DNA of 64,000 bases. It comes from Burkholderia anthina (GTDB taxonomy: Bacteria > Pseudomonadota > Gammaproteobacteria > Burkholderiales > Burkholderiaceae). The position numbers were made by a program, and so were the translations under genes. The notes beneath the pieces were generated by a model. The model was not told where the DNA came from. It did not search any database and worked only from the letters and a program-made list of their open reading frames with translations. The DNA is taken from assembly GCF_902498995.1 (NCBI RefSeq), contig NZ_CABVLY010000002.1, positions 62,001 to 126,000 on the forward strand, read 5' to 3'. Shown here in pieces: positions 43,142 to 52,799 of this stretch. The first letter of the stretch is position 1. Each line of letters opens with the position of its first letter.

Positions 43142-44184
43142 GCGGCCTCCCGTTTCGCTTGCGCGGCGCGCGCCTTCGCGAGCGTCAGCGCGGTGTCCTC
43201 GATCATGTCCTCCTGCCCGCCGACCATGCCGCGCCGGCCGAGCTCGACGAGGATGTCGCGCGCCGGGATCCCGTACTTCTCGCCAGCCCGCTTCGCGAAC
43301 AGCAGGAACGACCCGTAGACGCCGGCATAGCCGAGCGTCAGCGCGTCACGGTCGATGCGGATCGGGAAGTCCATCATCGGCACGACGAGATCCTCCGCGA
43401 CGTCCTGGATCTTCCACACGTCGACGCCGGTTTCGATGCCCATCCGCTCGCACACGGCAACGAACACTTCGAGCGGCGTGTTGCCCGCGCCGGCGCCGAG
43501 CCCCGCCGCCGCGCCGTCGATCCGGTTCGCGCCGGCCTCGATCGCGGCGATCGAGTTCGCGACGCCCATCGCGAGGTTGTGGTGGCCGTGAAAGCCCAGT
43601 TCGGTATCGGGCTGCAGTGCGTCACGCACCGCGCCGAGGCGCGCCTTCACGTCGTCGGGCAGCATGTAGCCGGCCGAATCGGTGATGTAGATGCAGTTCG
43701 CGCCGTACGACTCCATCAGCTTCGCCTGCTTCACGAGCCCTTCCGGGCTGTTCATGTGGCTCATCATCAGGAAGCCGACGGTGTCCATGTCGAGCTTGCG
43801 CGCCATCGCGATGTGCTGTTCGGACACGTCGGCCTCGGTGCAGTGCGTCGCGACCCGGATCGTATGCACGCCGAGCGCATGGGCTTCCTTCAGGTGATCG
43901 ACGGTGCCGATGCCCGGCAGCAGCAGCGCGGACACCTTCGCGCGCTTGAGCAGCGGGATCACCGCGCCGAGATATTCCGCGTCGGTATGCGCGGGAAAGC
44001 CGTAGTTGACCGACGAGCCGCCGAGGCCGTCGCCGTGCGTGACCTCGATCAGCGGCACGCCGGCCGCGTCGAGCCCGGTCGCGATCGAGCGCATCTGGTC
44101 GAGCGTCATCTGGTGACGCTTCGGGTGCATGCCGTCACGCAGCGTCATGTCGTGGACGGTGATGCGTTTGCCTTTGAGATTCAT
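43138..44184 (-). CDS. dmpG: 4-hydroxy-2-oxovalerate aldolase
   Basis: 348 aa from [13 protein letters not shown]-barrel aldolase with the catalytic [12 protein letters not shown] (Arg, Asp, His) and the metal-binding [12 protein letters not shown]. It splits 4-hydroxy-2-oxopentanoate to pyruvate and acetaldehyde and channels the acetaldehyde to DmpF. Gene order F-G-H is as in the classical operon. The start is set by GGAAAC upstream and family length. Confidence 0.95.
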   Translation of the reverse strand: MNLKGKRITVHDMTLRDGMHPKRHQMTLDQMRSIATGLDAAGVPLIEVTHGDGLGGSSVNYGFPAHTDAEYLGAVIPLLKRAKVSALLLPGIGTVDHLKEAHALGVHTIRVATHCTEADVSEQHIAMARKLDMDTVGFLMMSHMNSPEGLVKQAKLMESYGANCIYITDSAGYMLPDDVKARLGAVRDALQPDTELGFHGHHNLAMGVANSIAAIEAGANRIDGAAAGLGAGAGNTPLEVFVAVCERMGIETGVDVWKIQDVAEDLVVPMMDFPIRIDRDALTLGYAGVYGSFLLFAKRAGEKYGIPARDILVELGRRGMVGGQEDMIEDTALTLAKARAAQAKREAA

Positions 44185-44229
44185 TGCCGTTTCCTCTTTG
44201 TCCGGTCGTGGAAGTCGCATCTGCGCGCG

Positions 44230-45150
44230 TCAGGCCGCCTGCGCGGCCGACGCCAGCGTGAGGCGCCCGGCCAGCAGCTCCTCGGCGAACATTTCGGCGG
44301 TGCGCGCGGCGGCGGCCGTCATGATGTCGAGGTTGCCCGCGTATTTCGGCAGGTAGTCGCCGAGGCCTTCGACCTCGAGATAGACGGACACGCGGTTGCC
44401 GTCGAACACCGGCCCGTTGACGAGCCGGTAACCCGGCACGTAACGCTGCACGTCGGCGATCATCGCGTGCACCGATTCGACGATGCGCGCTTCGTCGGGC
44501 GCGCTTTCCGTCAGGCAATGCACGGTATCGCGCATGATCAGCGGCGGATCGGCCGGGTTGATCACGATGATGGCCTTGCCCTGCTTCGCGCCGCCCACTT
44601 GCGCGACGGCCGCCGCCGTGGTGCGCGTGAATTCGTCGATGTTCTTGCGGGTGCCGGGGCCGACCGAGCGCGACGACACGGTCGCGACGATCTCGCCGTA
44701 GGCGACCGGCTGCACGCGCGAGATCGCGCGCACCATCGGAATGGTTGCCTGGCCGCCGCAGGTGACCATGTTGACGTTCATCTCGCCGGAGCCGATGTGA
44801 TCCATCAAGTTCACGGGCGGCACGCAGTACGGGCCGATCGCGGCCGGCGTCAGGTCGATCATCAGCACGCCGAGCGCGTTCAGCTTGCGGCTGTTCTCCG
44901 CGTGGACGTACGCGCTCGTCGCGTCGAACGCGATCTGCACGCCGTCGGCCTGCACGTGCGGCAGCAGGCCGTCGACGCCCTCGGCGGTGGTCTTCAGGCC
45001 GAGTTCGCGCGCACGCTTCAGGCCGTCCGAATCGGGATCGATGCCGACCATCCACACGGGTTCGAGCACGGGGCTGCGCATCAGTTTGGCGAGCAGGTCG
45101 GTGCCGATGTTGCCGGGGCCGATCAGCGCGCAACGGATCTTTCGGGTCAT
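44230..45150 (-). CDS. dmpF: Acylating acetaldehyde dehydrogenase
   Basis: 306 aa from [13 protein letters not shown]-binding [11 protein letters not shown] at the N-terminus and the thioester-forming Cys131 in [10 protein letters not shown]. It converts acetaldehyde, NAD+ and CoA to acetyl-CoA, forming a channelling complex with DmpG. Located between dmpE and dmpG, with short gaps (45 bp to dmpG, 41 bp from dmpE). Confidence 0.96.
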   Translation of the reverse strand: MTRKIRCALIGPGNIGTDLLAKLMRSPVLEPVWMVGIDPDSDGLKRARELGLKTTAEGVDGLLPHVQADGVQIAFDATSAYVHAENSRKLNALGVLMIDLTPAAIGPYCVPPVNLMDHIGSGEMNVNMVTCGGQATIPMVRAISRVQPVAYGEIVATVSSRSVGPGTRKNIDEFTRTTAAAVAQVGGAKQGKAIIVINPADPPLIMRDTVHCLTESAPDEARIVESVHAMIADVQRYVPGYRLVNGPVFDGNRVSVYLEVEGLGDYLPKYAGNLDIMTAAAARTAEMFAEELLAGRLTLASAAQAA

Positions 45151-45191
45151 GGGGAATGCCTCGTTTGACTGAAATGGGGAATGTGCGACGC

Positions 45192-45974
45192 TCACGCGAA
45201 CCGCACCGAACACGCGCCGATCCCGCCGATCGACACGCGGAAGTTGTCGCCGGGTCCGACCGGCGCCATTGCCGCGAGCGCGCCGGACAGGATCACTTCG
45301 CCGGCCTTCAGCGGAATGCCGAGGCGGCCGAGCGTATTGGCGAGCCACGCGACGGCATTCACCGGCGAGCCGAGCGCGGCCGCACCGGCGCCGGTGCCGA
45401 TCACGTCGCCGTTCTTCTCGAGCACCATCCCGCAGGTCGCCAGATCGACGCTGCGCGTGCTCACCGCGCGGTCGCCGAGCACGAACACGCCGCACGACGC
45501 GTTGTCGGCCACCGTGTCGCCGATGCGGATCTTCCAGTCGCGAATGCGCGAATCGACGATCTCGAAGCACGGCATCACGCATTCGGTCGCCGCCAGCACC
45601 ATCGCGTTCGTCACGCCCGGGCCGAGCAGGTCGCGCTTCAACACGAACGCGATCTCGCCTTCGGCCTTCGGCTGGATCAGCGTGTCGAGCGCGATGCACT
45701 CGCCTTCGCCATACACCATGCCCGACAGCAGGTAGCCGAAGTCGGGCTGGTACACGCCGAGCATGTCCATCACCGCCTTCGACGTGACGCCGATCTTCTT
45801 GCCGACGACGGTCTCGCCTGCATCGAGGCGGCGCTGCACGAAGCGCTGCTGGATCCGGTAGGCATCGTCGACCGACAGGTCTTCGTGCTGCGACGTCAGC
45901 GGCGCGACGGGCGTGCGCGACGTCATCGCGTCGTACAGCCGGTCGCCCAGCGTGGTAATCAACGTGGAGTCCAT
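45192..45974 (-). CDS. dmpE: 2-oxopent-4-enoate hydratase
   Basis: 260 aa. Hydratase fold with [31 protein letters not shown] (metal site) and [15 protein letters not shown]. It hydrates 2-hydroxypenta-2,4-dienoate to 4-hydroxy-2-oxopentanoate. It directly follows dmpC (28-bp gap) because dmpD is displaced in this cluster. Confidence 0.95.
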   Translation of the reverse strand: MDSTLITTLGDRLYDAMTSRTPVAPLTSQHEDLSVDDAYRIQQRFVQRRLDAGETVVGKKIGVTSKAVMDMLGVYQPDFGYLLSGMVYGEGECIALDTLIQPKAEGEIAFVLKRDLLGPGVTNAMVLAATECVMPCFEIVDSRIRDWKIRIGDTVADNASCGVFVLGDRAVSTRSVDLATCGMVLEKNGDVIGTGAGAAALGSPVNAVAWLANTLGRLGIPLKAGEVILSGALAAMAPVGPGDNFRVSIGGIGACSVRFA

Positions 45975-46002
45975 AAAAGTTTTCCGGTCGGTAACGGGTG
46001 GG

Positions 46003-47514
46003 TCAAAGCTTCACGCAGACGTTGCGCAGCTCCGTGTAGAACTCGAGCGAATGCACGCCGCCTTCGCGGCCGATGCCCGATTGCTTCGCGCCGCCGAATG
46101 CGGTCCGCAGGTCGCGCAGGAACCACGAGTTGACCCATGCGATGCCGACGTCGATCGACGCCGCGACGCGATGCGCGCGCGACAGGTTGCTGGTCCAGAT
46201 CGCGGTCGACAGCCCGTACGCATTCGCGTTCGCGCGGCCGATCGCCTCGGCTTCGGAATCGAACGGCATCACGAGCGTGCACGGCCCGAAGATCTCGTCG
46301 CGCGCGATCGGCGAATCGTCGCCGAGCCCGGTCCAGATCGTCGGCTGTACCCACGCGCCGTCGCGCAGGTCGTCCGGCATGTCGGGCACGCCGCCGCCCG
46401 TCACGACCGTCGCGCCGAGTTCGGCTGCCAGGCGGTAATACGACAGCACCTTGTCGCGATGTTCCTGGCTGATCAGCGGGCCGAGGCCGGTCGACTCCGC
46501 TTCCGGGCGGCCGGGCCGCAGCCGCTCGGCGCCGGCCTTCAGCGCGGCGACGAAGCGCTCGAACAGCGGACGCTCGACATAGACGCGCTCGGTGCCGAGA
46601 CAGACCTGCCCCGTATTCGCGAAGCACGAGCGCAGCGTGCCTTCGACGGCCGCGTCGAAATCGCAGTCGGCGAACACGATCGCCGCGTTCTTGCCGCCCA
46701 TCTCGAGACTGACGGGCCGCGCGCCGTCGGCCGCGGCCTTCATGATGGCCGCGCCGGTGCGCGTCTCGCCGGTGAACGTAATCGCGTTCACGCCCGGATG
46801 GGTGGTCAGGAATTCACCGGCCGAGCCCGGCCCGAAGCCGTGCACGACGTTGTAGACGCCGCGCGGCACGCCGGCCGCGTTCATCACTTCGCCGAGCAGC
46901 GCGGCCGTTTGCGGCGTCTCCTCCGACGGCTTCACGACCACCGTGTTGCCGCACGCGAGCGCCGGCCCCACCTTCCACGTCATCAGCAGCAGCGGCAGGT
47001 TCCACGGGCAGATCACGCCGACCACGCCGACCGGGCGGCGGATCGCGTAGTTGAGCGCGCCGGCGCCGTCCGGCGTCGCCATTTCGAACGTTTCGCCGGG
47101 CACGTTCTTCACCACGTCGGCGAACACCTTGAAGTTCGCCGCGCCGCGCGGGATGTCGATATGGCTCGCGAGACTCACCGGCTTGCCGGTGTCGGCCACT
47201 TCCGCTTCGAGAAAATCGTCGAAGCGGCGCGTGATGCCGTCGGCCACCGCATACAGGATCTCGACGCGCTGCGCGATGCTCAGGCCGCCCCACGGCCCGG
47301 CCAGCGCCGCGCGCGCCGCCTGTACCGCGGCGTCGACATCGGCGCGGCTCGCTTCGGCCACGCGCGCGATCACCGCGTTGTCGAGCGGCGAGCGCTTGTC
47401 GAACCAGCGTTCGCCCGCGCGATAATCGCCGTCGATGAAGTTGCGGACGAGCCGCGGTTCCGGCTGCCCGCCGGCGGGGCCGCGTGTCGCGGCGAGGGGT
47501 TCGGTGTCGTACAT
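46003..47514 (-). CDS. dmpC: 2-hydroxymuconic semialdehyde dehydrogenase
   Basis: 503 aa. ALDH superfamily: catalytic Cys in FANTGQVCLGTERVYVERP, general-base Glu in SLEMGGKNAAIVF, NAD-binding FTGETRTGAAIM. It oxidises the meta-cleavage product to 2-hydroxymuconate (the 4-oxalocrotonate branch). The N-terminal ~20 residues (EPLAATRGPAGGQPEP) extend beyond typical members, so an internal start is possible. Confidence 0.95.
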   Translation of the reverse strand: MYDTEPLAATRGPAGGQPEPRLVRNFIDGDYRAGERWFDKRSPLDNAVIARVAEASRADVDAAVQAARAALAGPWGGLSIAQRVEILYAVADGITRRFDDFLEAEVADTGKPVSLASHIDIPRGAANFKVFADVVKNVPGETFEMATPDGAGALNYAIRRPVGVVGVICPWNLPLLLMTWKVGPALACGNTVVVKPSEETPQTAALLGEVMNAAGVPRGVYNVVHGFGPGSAGEFLTTHPGVNAITFTGETRTGAAIMKAAADGARPVSLEMGGKNAAIVFADCDFDAAVEGTLRSCFANTGQVCLGTERVYVERPLFERFVAALKAGAERLRPGRPEAESTGLGPLISQEHRDKVLSYYRLAAELGATVVTGGGVPDMPDDLRDGAWVQPTIWTGLGDDSPIARDEIFGPCTLVMPFDSEAEAIGRANANAYGLSTAIWTSNLSRAHRVAASIDVGIAWVNSWFLRDLRTAFGGAKQSGIGREGGVHSLEFYTELRNVCVKL

Positions 47515-47581
47515 GATGTGGGTACCGATGGTCGTGAATCCGTGATCCGTGGGGGTGGGAAGCCTGTTCGCGCGTCGTGTT

Positions 47582-48031
47582 TCACGGGCCGCCGAAGCCG
47601 GCCGCGTCGAGCCCCGCGTGCGCGCATTGCTCGTCCTGCGCCTCGCTGCCGCCCGATACGCCGATGCCGCCGATCAACGCGCCGTCGTCGACGATCGGCA
47701 GCCCGCCGCCGAACGCGACGAAGCGCGCGCGCAGCACGAGGCCCTGCCGTACCGCGTCCGAGTGCGTCGCCAGCGCGTCGTGCCACGCGCCGGTCGGCAA
47801 GCCGAAGCTCGCGGCCGTGTACGCCTTGTCGATCGCGATGTCGATCGAATGCAGCGGCGCGCCGGGCATGCGCACGAAGGCCGCGAGCAGGCCGGCCGCA
47901 TCGACCACCGCGACGTTCACGCGCACGCCGAGCCGCTCGGCTGCCTCGGCCGCCGCCTGCGCCGCGCGCGACGCGGCGAGCCAGTCGATCGTGCGCACGT
48001 CGACGCTCCGGTTCGTATCGTTTCGATGCAT
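47582..48031 (-). CDS. GlcG/HbpS-family protein in the meta-cleavage operon
   Basis: 149 aa from MHRNDTNRSV with GGAG upstream. The GlcG/HbpS pattern is clear: NVAVVDAAGLLAAFVRMPG, IDIAIDKAYTAASFG and PIVDDGALIGGIGVSGGSEA. Characterised relatives bind haem or act in metabolic pathways with unknown role. It is inserted between dmpB and dmpC, where the classical operon has no gene. Function here unknown; protection or reactivation of the Fe(II) dioxygenase is a speculative option. Confidence 0.85.
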   Translation of the reverse strand: MHRNDTNRSVDVRTIDWLAASRAAQAAAEAAERLGVRVNVAVVDAAGLLAAFVRMPGAPLHSIDIAIDKAYTAASFGLPTGAWHDALATHSDAVRQGLVLRARFVAFGGGLPIVDDGALIGGIGVSGGSEAQDEQCAHAGLDAAGFGGP

Positions 48032-48051
48032 GGCGCCGTGCTCCTTGGAGA

Positions 48052-48996
48052 TCAGGTGTAGACGGTCGTGAACGCTTCGTTCAACTCGCCCGAGTGGAAG
48101 AAGATCCCGCGCCCGAGCTCCTCCTCGGTCCACGTCGTGACCGGGCGATCGGGTTGCGCGAGGTAGCCGAGCCCCGCGAACGTCTCGTTGCGGTTGCCGC
48201 TCGGGTCGAAGAAGTAGATGGTGGTGCCGCGCGTGATGCCGTGCCGCGTCGGCGCGACGTCGATCTTCACCTTGTTCTTCGCCATCACGTCGGCCGACTT
48301 CAGCACGTCGGCCCAGTCGTCGAGGAAGAACGCGATGTGATGCAGGCCGTTGCGCGGGCCGCCGACGAACGCGATGTCGTGCGGCGTCGTGCTGCGGAAC
48401 ATCCAGGTCGCGGCCTGGATCGTGTTGCCCGGGCCGACCATCACCTGCTCGGCCAGATGAAAGTCGAGACACTCGGCCATGAAGCGCGTGTTCTCCTCGA
48501 CGCGGTTCACGCCGGTCTCCGGATTCAGTTCGCACATCAGCAGGCAATGGTCGAGCCAGTGCACGGCCGAGCCCGGAATGTCGTCCGGCCACGGATCGGG
48601 GTTCAGCGAGCCGACCGCGGTGCCGACCAGTTCCTTCTGCGCGAACAGGCGCAGCTCGTGGCCGCTCGGCAGCAGGAACCGCAGTTGACGGCCGACCGCC
48701 GGCAGCGCGCCTTCAGGCAGCATCTCGGTCGCGATCCCGTACGCTTCGATGCGCTGCTGCAGCGCATCCAGGTCGGCGTCGTGCTCGACCTTGTAGGCGG
48801 CATGCTTGAGCCCCGCCTGATCGGACGGCGACAGGATCAGCGAATACTTGTCCCATTCGTCCCAGCATTTCAGGTAGACGTTGCCCGCCGCGTCGCGCAT
48901 CGTTTCCTGCATGCCGAGCACGCGCACGTAATGACGCAGCGCCGCTTCCATGTCCATCACCTTCAGACTGACATGACCAATACGCATCACACCCAT
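48052..48996 (-). CDS. dmpB: Catechol 2,3-dioxygenase
   Basis: 314 aa from [17 protein letters not shown] upstream. Type I extradiol dioxygenase, two vicinal-oxygen-chelate domains. Fe(II) ligands: His150 in HWLDHCLLM, His at 219/220 in GLHHIAF, Glu271 in GNRNETF. It opens catechol between C2 and C3 to 2-hydroxymuconic semialdehyde. The last gene before the GlcG-type insertion; the ferredoxin DmpQ just upstream is expected to reactivate oxidised iron. Confidence 0.97.
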   Translation of the reverse strand: MGVMRIGHVSLKVMDMEAALRHYVRVLGMQETMRDAAGNVYLKCWDEWDKYSLILSPSDQAGLKHAAYKVEHDADLDALQQRIEAYGIATEMLPEGALPAVGRQLRFLLPSGHELRLFAQKELVGTAVGSLNPDPWPDDIPGSAVHWLDHCLLMCELNPETGVNRVEENTRFMAECLDFHLAEQVMVGPGNTIQAATWMFRSTTPHDIAFVGGPRNGLHHIAFFLDDWADVLKSADVMAKNKVKIDVAPTRHGITRGTTIYFFDPSGNRNETFAGLGYLAQPDRPVTTWTEEELGRGIFFHSGELNEAFTTVYT

Positions 48997-49013
48997 GGTG
49001 AGTCTCCTCCTGG

Positions 49014-49370
49014 TTACTTGTTGATCGCCGTCGTGCCGGCACATGCCGTGCCGCAGAAAAACGGCTTCTTCAGCCGGCCGGCCACCTCGAGTTCGACGTC
49101 GCCGTCCGGCACGACGCGGCACGCGAGCGCATAGCCGTCGTGCTCTTCTTCCGCGCTCACATGGGCACGGCTGACCGGCCCGAGCTTGCGCACCGCACCG
49201 CGCAGCACGCGCACCTTGCACACGCCGCATCCGCCGTTCAGGCAGCCGACCGGAATGCCGCGCCGGCCGAGCTTCGCCATGCCGGCCAGCAGCGACTCGC
49301 CGGACACGCACGCATAGCGCTCGTCGGTCTGCGCGATCGTGACCGTCCCGCATACGCGGCCCGCGTCCAT
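49014..49370 (-). CDS. dmpQ: Plant-type [2Fe-2S] ferredoxin
   Basis: 118 aa. Cysteines 43, 48, 51 ([17 protein letters not shown]) and 84 (YALACRVV) form the cluster-binding set. DmpQ/XylT-type ferredoxins re-reduce the Fe of catechol 2,3-dioxygenase after oxidative inactivation. One base separates its start from the dmpP stop, and 17 bp separate its stop from the dmpB start. Confidence 0.94.
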   Translation of the reverse strand: MDAGRVCGTVTIAQTDERYACVSGESLLAGMAKLGRRGIPVGCLNGGCGVCKVRVLRGAVRKLGPVSRAHVSAEEEHDGYALACRVVPDGDVELEVAGRLKKPFFCGTACAGTTAINK

Positions 49371-49371
49371 G

Positions 49372-50436
49372 TCACACCCGCCGGAACAGCGGGCTGCGCG
49401 TCTGTTGCGCGTCGGCCGCCGAAATGAACTTCTCGTGATAGATGTCGCGCTCGAACAGGCGCCCCTGCATCAGCGTCGTGATGCACGCGTCGATCATCGC
49501 GGGCGGCCCGCACAGGTACGCCTGGTGCCCGGAGAAGTCGCCGTCGAAATGCGCCTTCGCGACGTCGTGCACGAACCCTTGCGCGACATTGCCGCCCGCG
49601 TCCGGCGCGCCTTCCGACAGCGCCGGCACGTACGTGAAGTTCGGATGGCGTTCGGCCAGCGCGCGGAACTCGTCGTGGTAATAGAGCTCCTTCGCGTTGC
49701 GCTGACCGTAGACCAGCGTGATCGGCGCGGTGACGCCGCTTGCGAGCAGGTCCGCGATCATCGAGCGCGGGCTCGACAGCCCCGACCCGCCGGCCATGAA
49801 GATCATCGGCAGCGCGGCCGAGCGGCGCACGAAGAAGCGGCCGTACGGACCCGACAGGCGCACGCGGTCGCCCGCCGCCAGTTGCTCGTGCAGATAGCCC
49901 GTGCCGAGCCCGCCCGGCACCTGCCGCACGTTCAGCTCGATCTCGCCGGTGGCCGCGACGTCGGCCGGCGCGTTCGCGATCGAGAACGCGCGGCTCTGCC
50001 CGAGGCCGGGAATCTCGAGCTGCACGTACTGGCCCGCCTGGAAGCGGATCGGCTGCGACAGCTTCAGCCGGATCGACTTGATGGTCGGCGTGAGCGGTTC
50101 GATGCGCGTGACGTCGGCCGCGAAGTCCTTGACCGGGATGATTTCCGCATCCGGCTCCTCGTCGACGTCGGCCTCGATCACGGTGTCGGCCTGCAGCGTC
50201 GCGCAGCACGCGAGCGCCTTGCCTTCCTCGCGCTCGAAATCCATCAGCGCGAACGGGTTCGCATCGCCGAGATCGGTCTCGCCGTCGAGCACGGCGACCT
50301 TGCAGGTGCCGCACAGCCCGTGACAGCACGCATGCGGAATGTAGATGCCCTGGCGCAGCGCGGCATCGAGCATCGTCTGTCCTTCCTCGACCTCGATCGT
50401 GACGCCCAGCGGCTCGATGGTAAGTTGGTGGCTCAT
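49372..50436 (-). CDS. dmpP: Phenol hydroxylase reductase component P5
   Basis: 354 aa. N-terminal [2Fe-2S] domain (Cys in HACCHGLCGTCKVAVLDG and KALACCATL), FAD domain with RAFSIANAP, and an NAD-binding domain with MAGGSGLSSPRSMI. It moves electrons from NADH through FAD and Fe-S to the diiron oxygenase. Gene order after dmpO is classical. Confidence 0.96.
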   Translation of the reverse strand: MSHQLTIEPLGVTIEVEEGQTMLDAALRQGIYIPHACCHGLCGTCKVAVLDGETDLGDANPFALMDFEREEGKALACCATLQADTVIEADVDEEPDAEIIPVKDFAADVTRIEPLTPTIKSIRLKLSQPIRFQAGQYVQLEIPGLGQSRAFSIANAPADVAATGEIELNVRQVPGGLGTGYLHEQLAAGDRVRLSGPYGRFFVRRSAALPMIFMAGGSGLSSPRSMIADLLASGVTAPITLVYGQRNAKELYYHDEFRALAERHPNFTYVPALSEGAPDAGGNVAQGFVHDVAKAHFDGDFSGHQAYLCGPPAMIDACITTLMQGRLFERDIYHEKFISAADAQQTRSPLFRRV

Positions 50437-50461
50437 GATGGTTCGCTCGTCCGCACGGCGC

Positions 50462-50818
50462 TCAGAAGCTCGCGCCGCCGAGGCCGTCGAGGCCCGGCGT
50501 GCGGAAGCTGATCAGGTCCTTGTGCCCGAGGCCGTTGTCGGCCAGGCTCTTCGCCGGGTCCGGCGCCCACGGCTCGCCCGAACGGAACCACTCGACGCGC
50601 GCCCAGTCGATCTTCGCGAAGTCGGGGTGATAGCCGTAGACGGGCGGCAGCACGTTGCCGGCCAGCGCGCCGAACGGCATGTCGGGCGGCAGCGGCAGGC
50701 AGAACGGCGCCGGAAACATCAGATGGTTTTCCCAGCACACGTAGAGCAGCGGCGCCGGAAACTTCTCGACGGCATCCTTCACCGGGAAGTCGTAGGGTTT
50801 GAGCGCGATGACGGCCAT
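50462..50818 (-). CDS. dmpO: Phenol hydroxylase component P4
   Basis: 118 aa starting MAVIALKPYDFPVKDAVEKF, with the family's PPDMPFGALAGNVLPPVYG and DFAKIDWARVEW motifs. It is the small (gamma-type) subunit of the diiron oxygenase with P1 and P3. Confidence 0.95.
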   Translation of the reverse strand: MAVIALKPYDFPVKDAVEKFPAPLLYVCWENHLMFPAPFCLPLPPDMPFGALAGNVLPPVYGYHPDFAKIDWARVEWFRSGEPWAPDPAKSLADNGLGHKDLISFRTPGLDGLGGASF

Positions 50819-50904
50819 GTTTGTCTCCTGTCGGCCCGCGTTCGCGCATCGGCGCTTCGCGGGCCCTCGTCAAGATTGCTTGTCGGTTGCCTGTCGGTTG
50901 CGGG

Positions 50905-52455
50905 TCAGTTGCGCGTGGCCTGGCCGCGCCAGGCCGCGAAGTTCTTCTGATCTTCCGAGCCGTCGAAATCGAGGTTGTCGCGGCCCATCGTCACCGCGTA
51001 GTAGTCGAGCACCGCGGCGAGCGGATCGAAGCCTTCCGCGCCTGAGTCCGCATCGGGCGGGAAGCAGTTGCCCTGGTAGATCTGGTGCACCGGCAGCCAC
51101 GCCTGCACGTATTTCTGCGGCTCGTGATCGAAGATTTCCTTGCAGTGATCGCTGCAGAAATGGAACTTGTTGCCGAGGTAGTTCGATTCGCGCGCGCCGA
51201 TCTTCGTCGGGTTGCCCGGCTCGGTGAACAGCATCGGGATCTGGCACGTCTGGCACAGCATCGGCAGCGTCTTCATGTAGAAGCGGTTGCCGGCCTTCGC
51301 CTGCTCACCCCAGTAATCGAAGCGCGGGCGGTAGTAGCGATCGAACGAGTCGGGGTACTTCGCCGACAGCCAGCCCATCTCGTCTTCGGTCGGCACCCAG
51401 GTGTGGAACGCCGATGCCGCGTTGAAGCCGTAGAACGTCGACCACGCCTGGTGGCTGATGTGATCCTTGCCTTCGCAGGCGTCCTGCCAGCCCTTCGGCT
51501 CGCGAATGCCGTAGCGCGCGAGATCCTTGAACAGCGCGCCGCCGTTCTGCTCCGCGTACATCTCCCACGATTCGCGCCAGCTCATCACGCGCTTGGGCTG
51601 CATGTAGTCCATCATCATCGCGACCAGCGTCAGCAGCCGGTAGCCGCGCCAGAACCACTTGTCGATCCAGCGCTGCACGATCGGCACGTTGTCCGGATCC
51701 TGTTCGAGCAGGAACTTGATGCATTCGATGCCGAGCGTCATGTGGCGCGATTCGTCCGATTGCGCGGAGAAGCCGAACGTGACGGTCGACATGTCGCCGT
51801 TGTAGGCGGCGCCCGACATGAACGGCACGAACAGCAGGTTCGTCAGCACGTATTCGAACGAGAAGCTGACCGCGGTCAGGAACTCGAACGGCCCCGACGA
51901 ATACGCATCCTCGAAGAACGACTTCGGCACCGACAGATACCAGACGCGATCGAACCAGTGGTTCGAGTGATGGAACCCGTTGAAGAACTTGTTGTACGTC
52001 GACATCGCGTGCGTTTCGGTCTGGTAGTGCCGCAGCTCGTCGATCGACTGCATCTGGCACGCGATGCGCGCGCCCTCGCCGGTGAAGTGCCGGCCGACGT
52101 GCGCGAAGCCGCGATGCGCGAGGTATTCGAGCGGCGTCACGCCCTGGATGAACAGCTTCAGCGCGTTGATGTAGCGGGCGTCGCTCACGCCGAGGAACGC
52201 GTTGTTCTGCGTGAACGCGTCGATCACCGCATACAGCTTCTTTTCCTTCTCGCCCTGGTATTTCCAGTACGCATCCATCGTCAGGCGGAACGGATCGACC
52301 CACTTGTCCCAGTCGTGGATCTTGATGCCCTCGTAACGGTCGTACGGGAAAACCTTGTCCATCGGCTGATAGGTCGTCTCCCAGCCGAGGCCGCGCGTCA
52401 TGGCTGCGTAGCGGTCCTTCAGGCCGAGCTTTTTCTTGAGCGTTGGCGTGTCCAT
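50905..52455 (-). CDS. dmpN: Phenol hydroxylase oxygenase component P3 (diiron subunit)
   Basis: 516 aa. Diiron ligands can be read as Glu110 (TPLEYLAH), Glu140 and His143 (IDELRHYQ), Glu201 (SFEYVLTN), Glu235 and His238 (SDESRHMT), the pattern of bacterial multicomponent monooxygenases. The C-terminal region has zinc-type Cys pairs (CQTCQ and CSDHC). It hydroxylates phenol to catechol in the P1-P3-P4 complex. Full length and intact. Confidence 0.97.
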   Translation of the reverse strand: MDTPTLKKKLGLKDRYAAMTRGLGWETTYQPMDKVFPYDRYEGIKIHDWDKWVDPFRLTMDAYWKYQGEKEKKLYAVIDAFTQNNAFLGVSDARYINALKLFIQGVTPLEYLAHRGFAHVGRHFTGEGARIACQMQSIDELRHYQTETHAMSTYNKFFNGFHHSNHWFDRVWYLSVPKSFFEDAYSSGPFEFLTAVSFSFEYVLTNLLFVPFMSGAAYNGDMSTVTFGFSAQSDESRHMTLGIECIKFLLEQDPDNVPIVQRWIDKWFWRGYRLLTLVAMMMDYMQPKRVMSWRESWEMYAEQNGGALFKDLARYGIREPKGWQDACEGKDHISHQAWSTFYGFNAASAFHTWVPTEDEMGWLSAKYPDSFDRYYRPRFDYWGEQAKAGNRFYMKTLPMLCQTCQIPMLFTEPGNPTKIGARESNYLGNKFHFCSDHCKEIFDHEPQKYVQAWLPVHQIYQGNCFPPDADSGAEGFDPLAAVLDYYAVTMGRDNLDFDGSEDQKNFAAWRGQATRN

Positions 52456-52493
52456 TCGTGTCTCCGGTATTGTCGGTGCGCGTTGCGCGGCGT

Positions 52494-52763
52494 TCAGTGC
52501 GACCAGCTCAGCGTGAACTCGTCGTCGTCCTCGTCGATGTGGCCGGACAGCGTGATCAGGTTGACCTGGAGCTGCTGCAGGTCGAAGCGCGTGCCGGTCA
52601 GTTCCTCGATCGTTTCGCGGCGGATCGTCAGCCGGTCCGGCGCGTCGATCTTGACCATGCCGGGCGACTCGACCACCATCGCGCGCGGGTTGTCGGCGAC
52701 GATCGCCTCCACGATCGGTCTGGAGTCCTCATTGGCCTGAAAGGCGATGAATACGTTGGACAT
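52494..52763 (-). CDS. dmpM: Phenol hydroxylase regulatory component P2
   Basis: 89 aa, start MSNVFIAFQANEDSRPIVEA. It is the cofactor-less activator (MmoB-like) that couples electron transfer to hydroxylation in P3. Length and the C-terminal EDDDEFTLSW match DmpM. Placed between dmpL and dmpN. Confidence 0.95.
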   Translation of the reverse strand: MSNVFIAFQANEDSRPIVEAIVADNPRAMVVESPGMVKIDAPDRLTIRRETIEELTGTRFDLQQLQVNLITLSGHIDEDDDEFTLSWSH

Positions 52764-52799
52764 GCTGGCTTTCCTTGGGTTAAGGGAGGGTTCCCGTCG

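Noticed and set aside
45913-49134. A 1073-codon plus-strand open frame opposite the dmpC/dmpB region
   Set aside because: It is rich in Arg, Ala, Asp and His, has no domain pattern, and lies antisense to well-recognised catabolic genes; high GC produces such long shadows.
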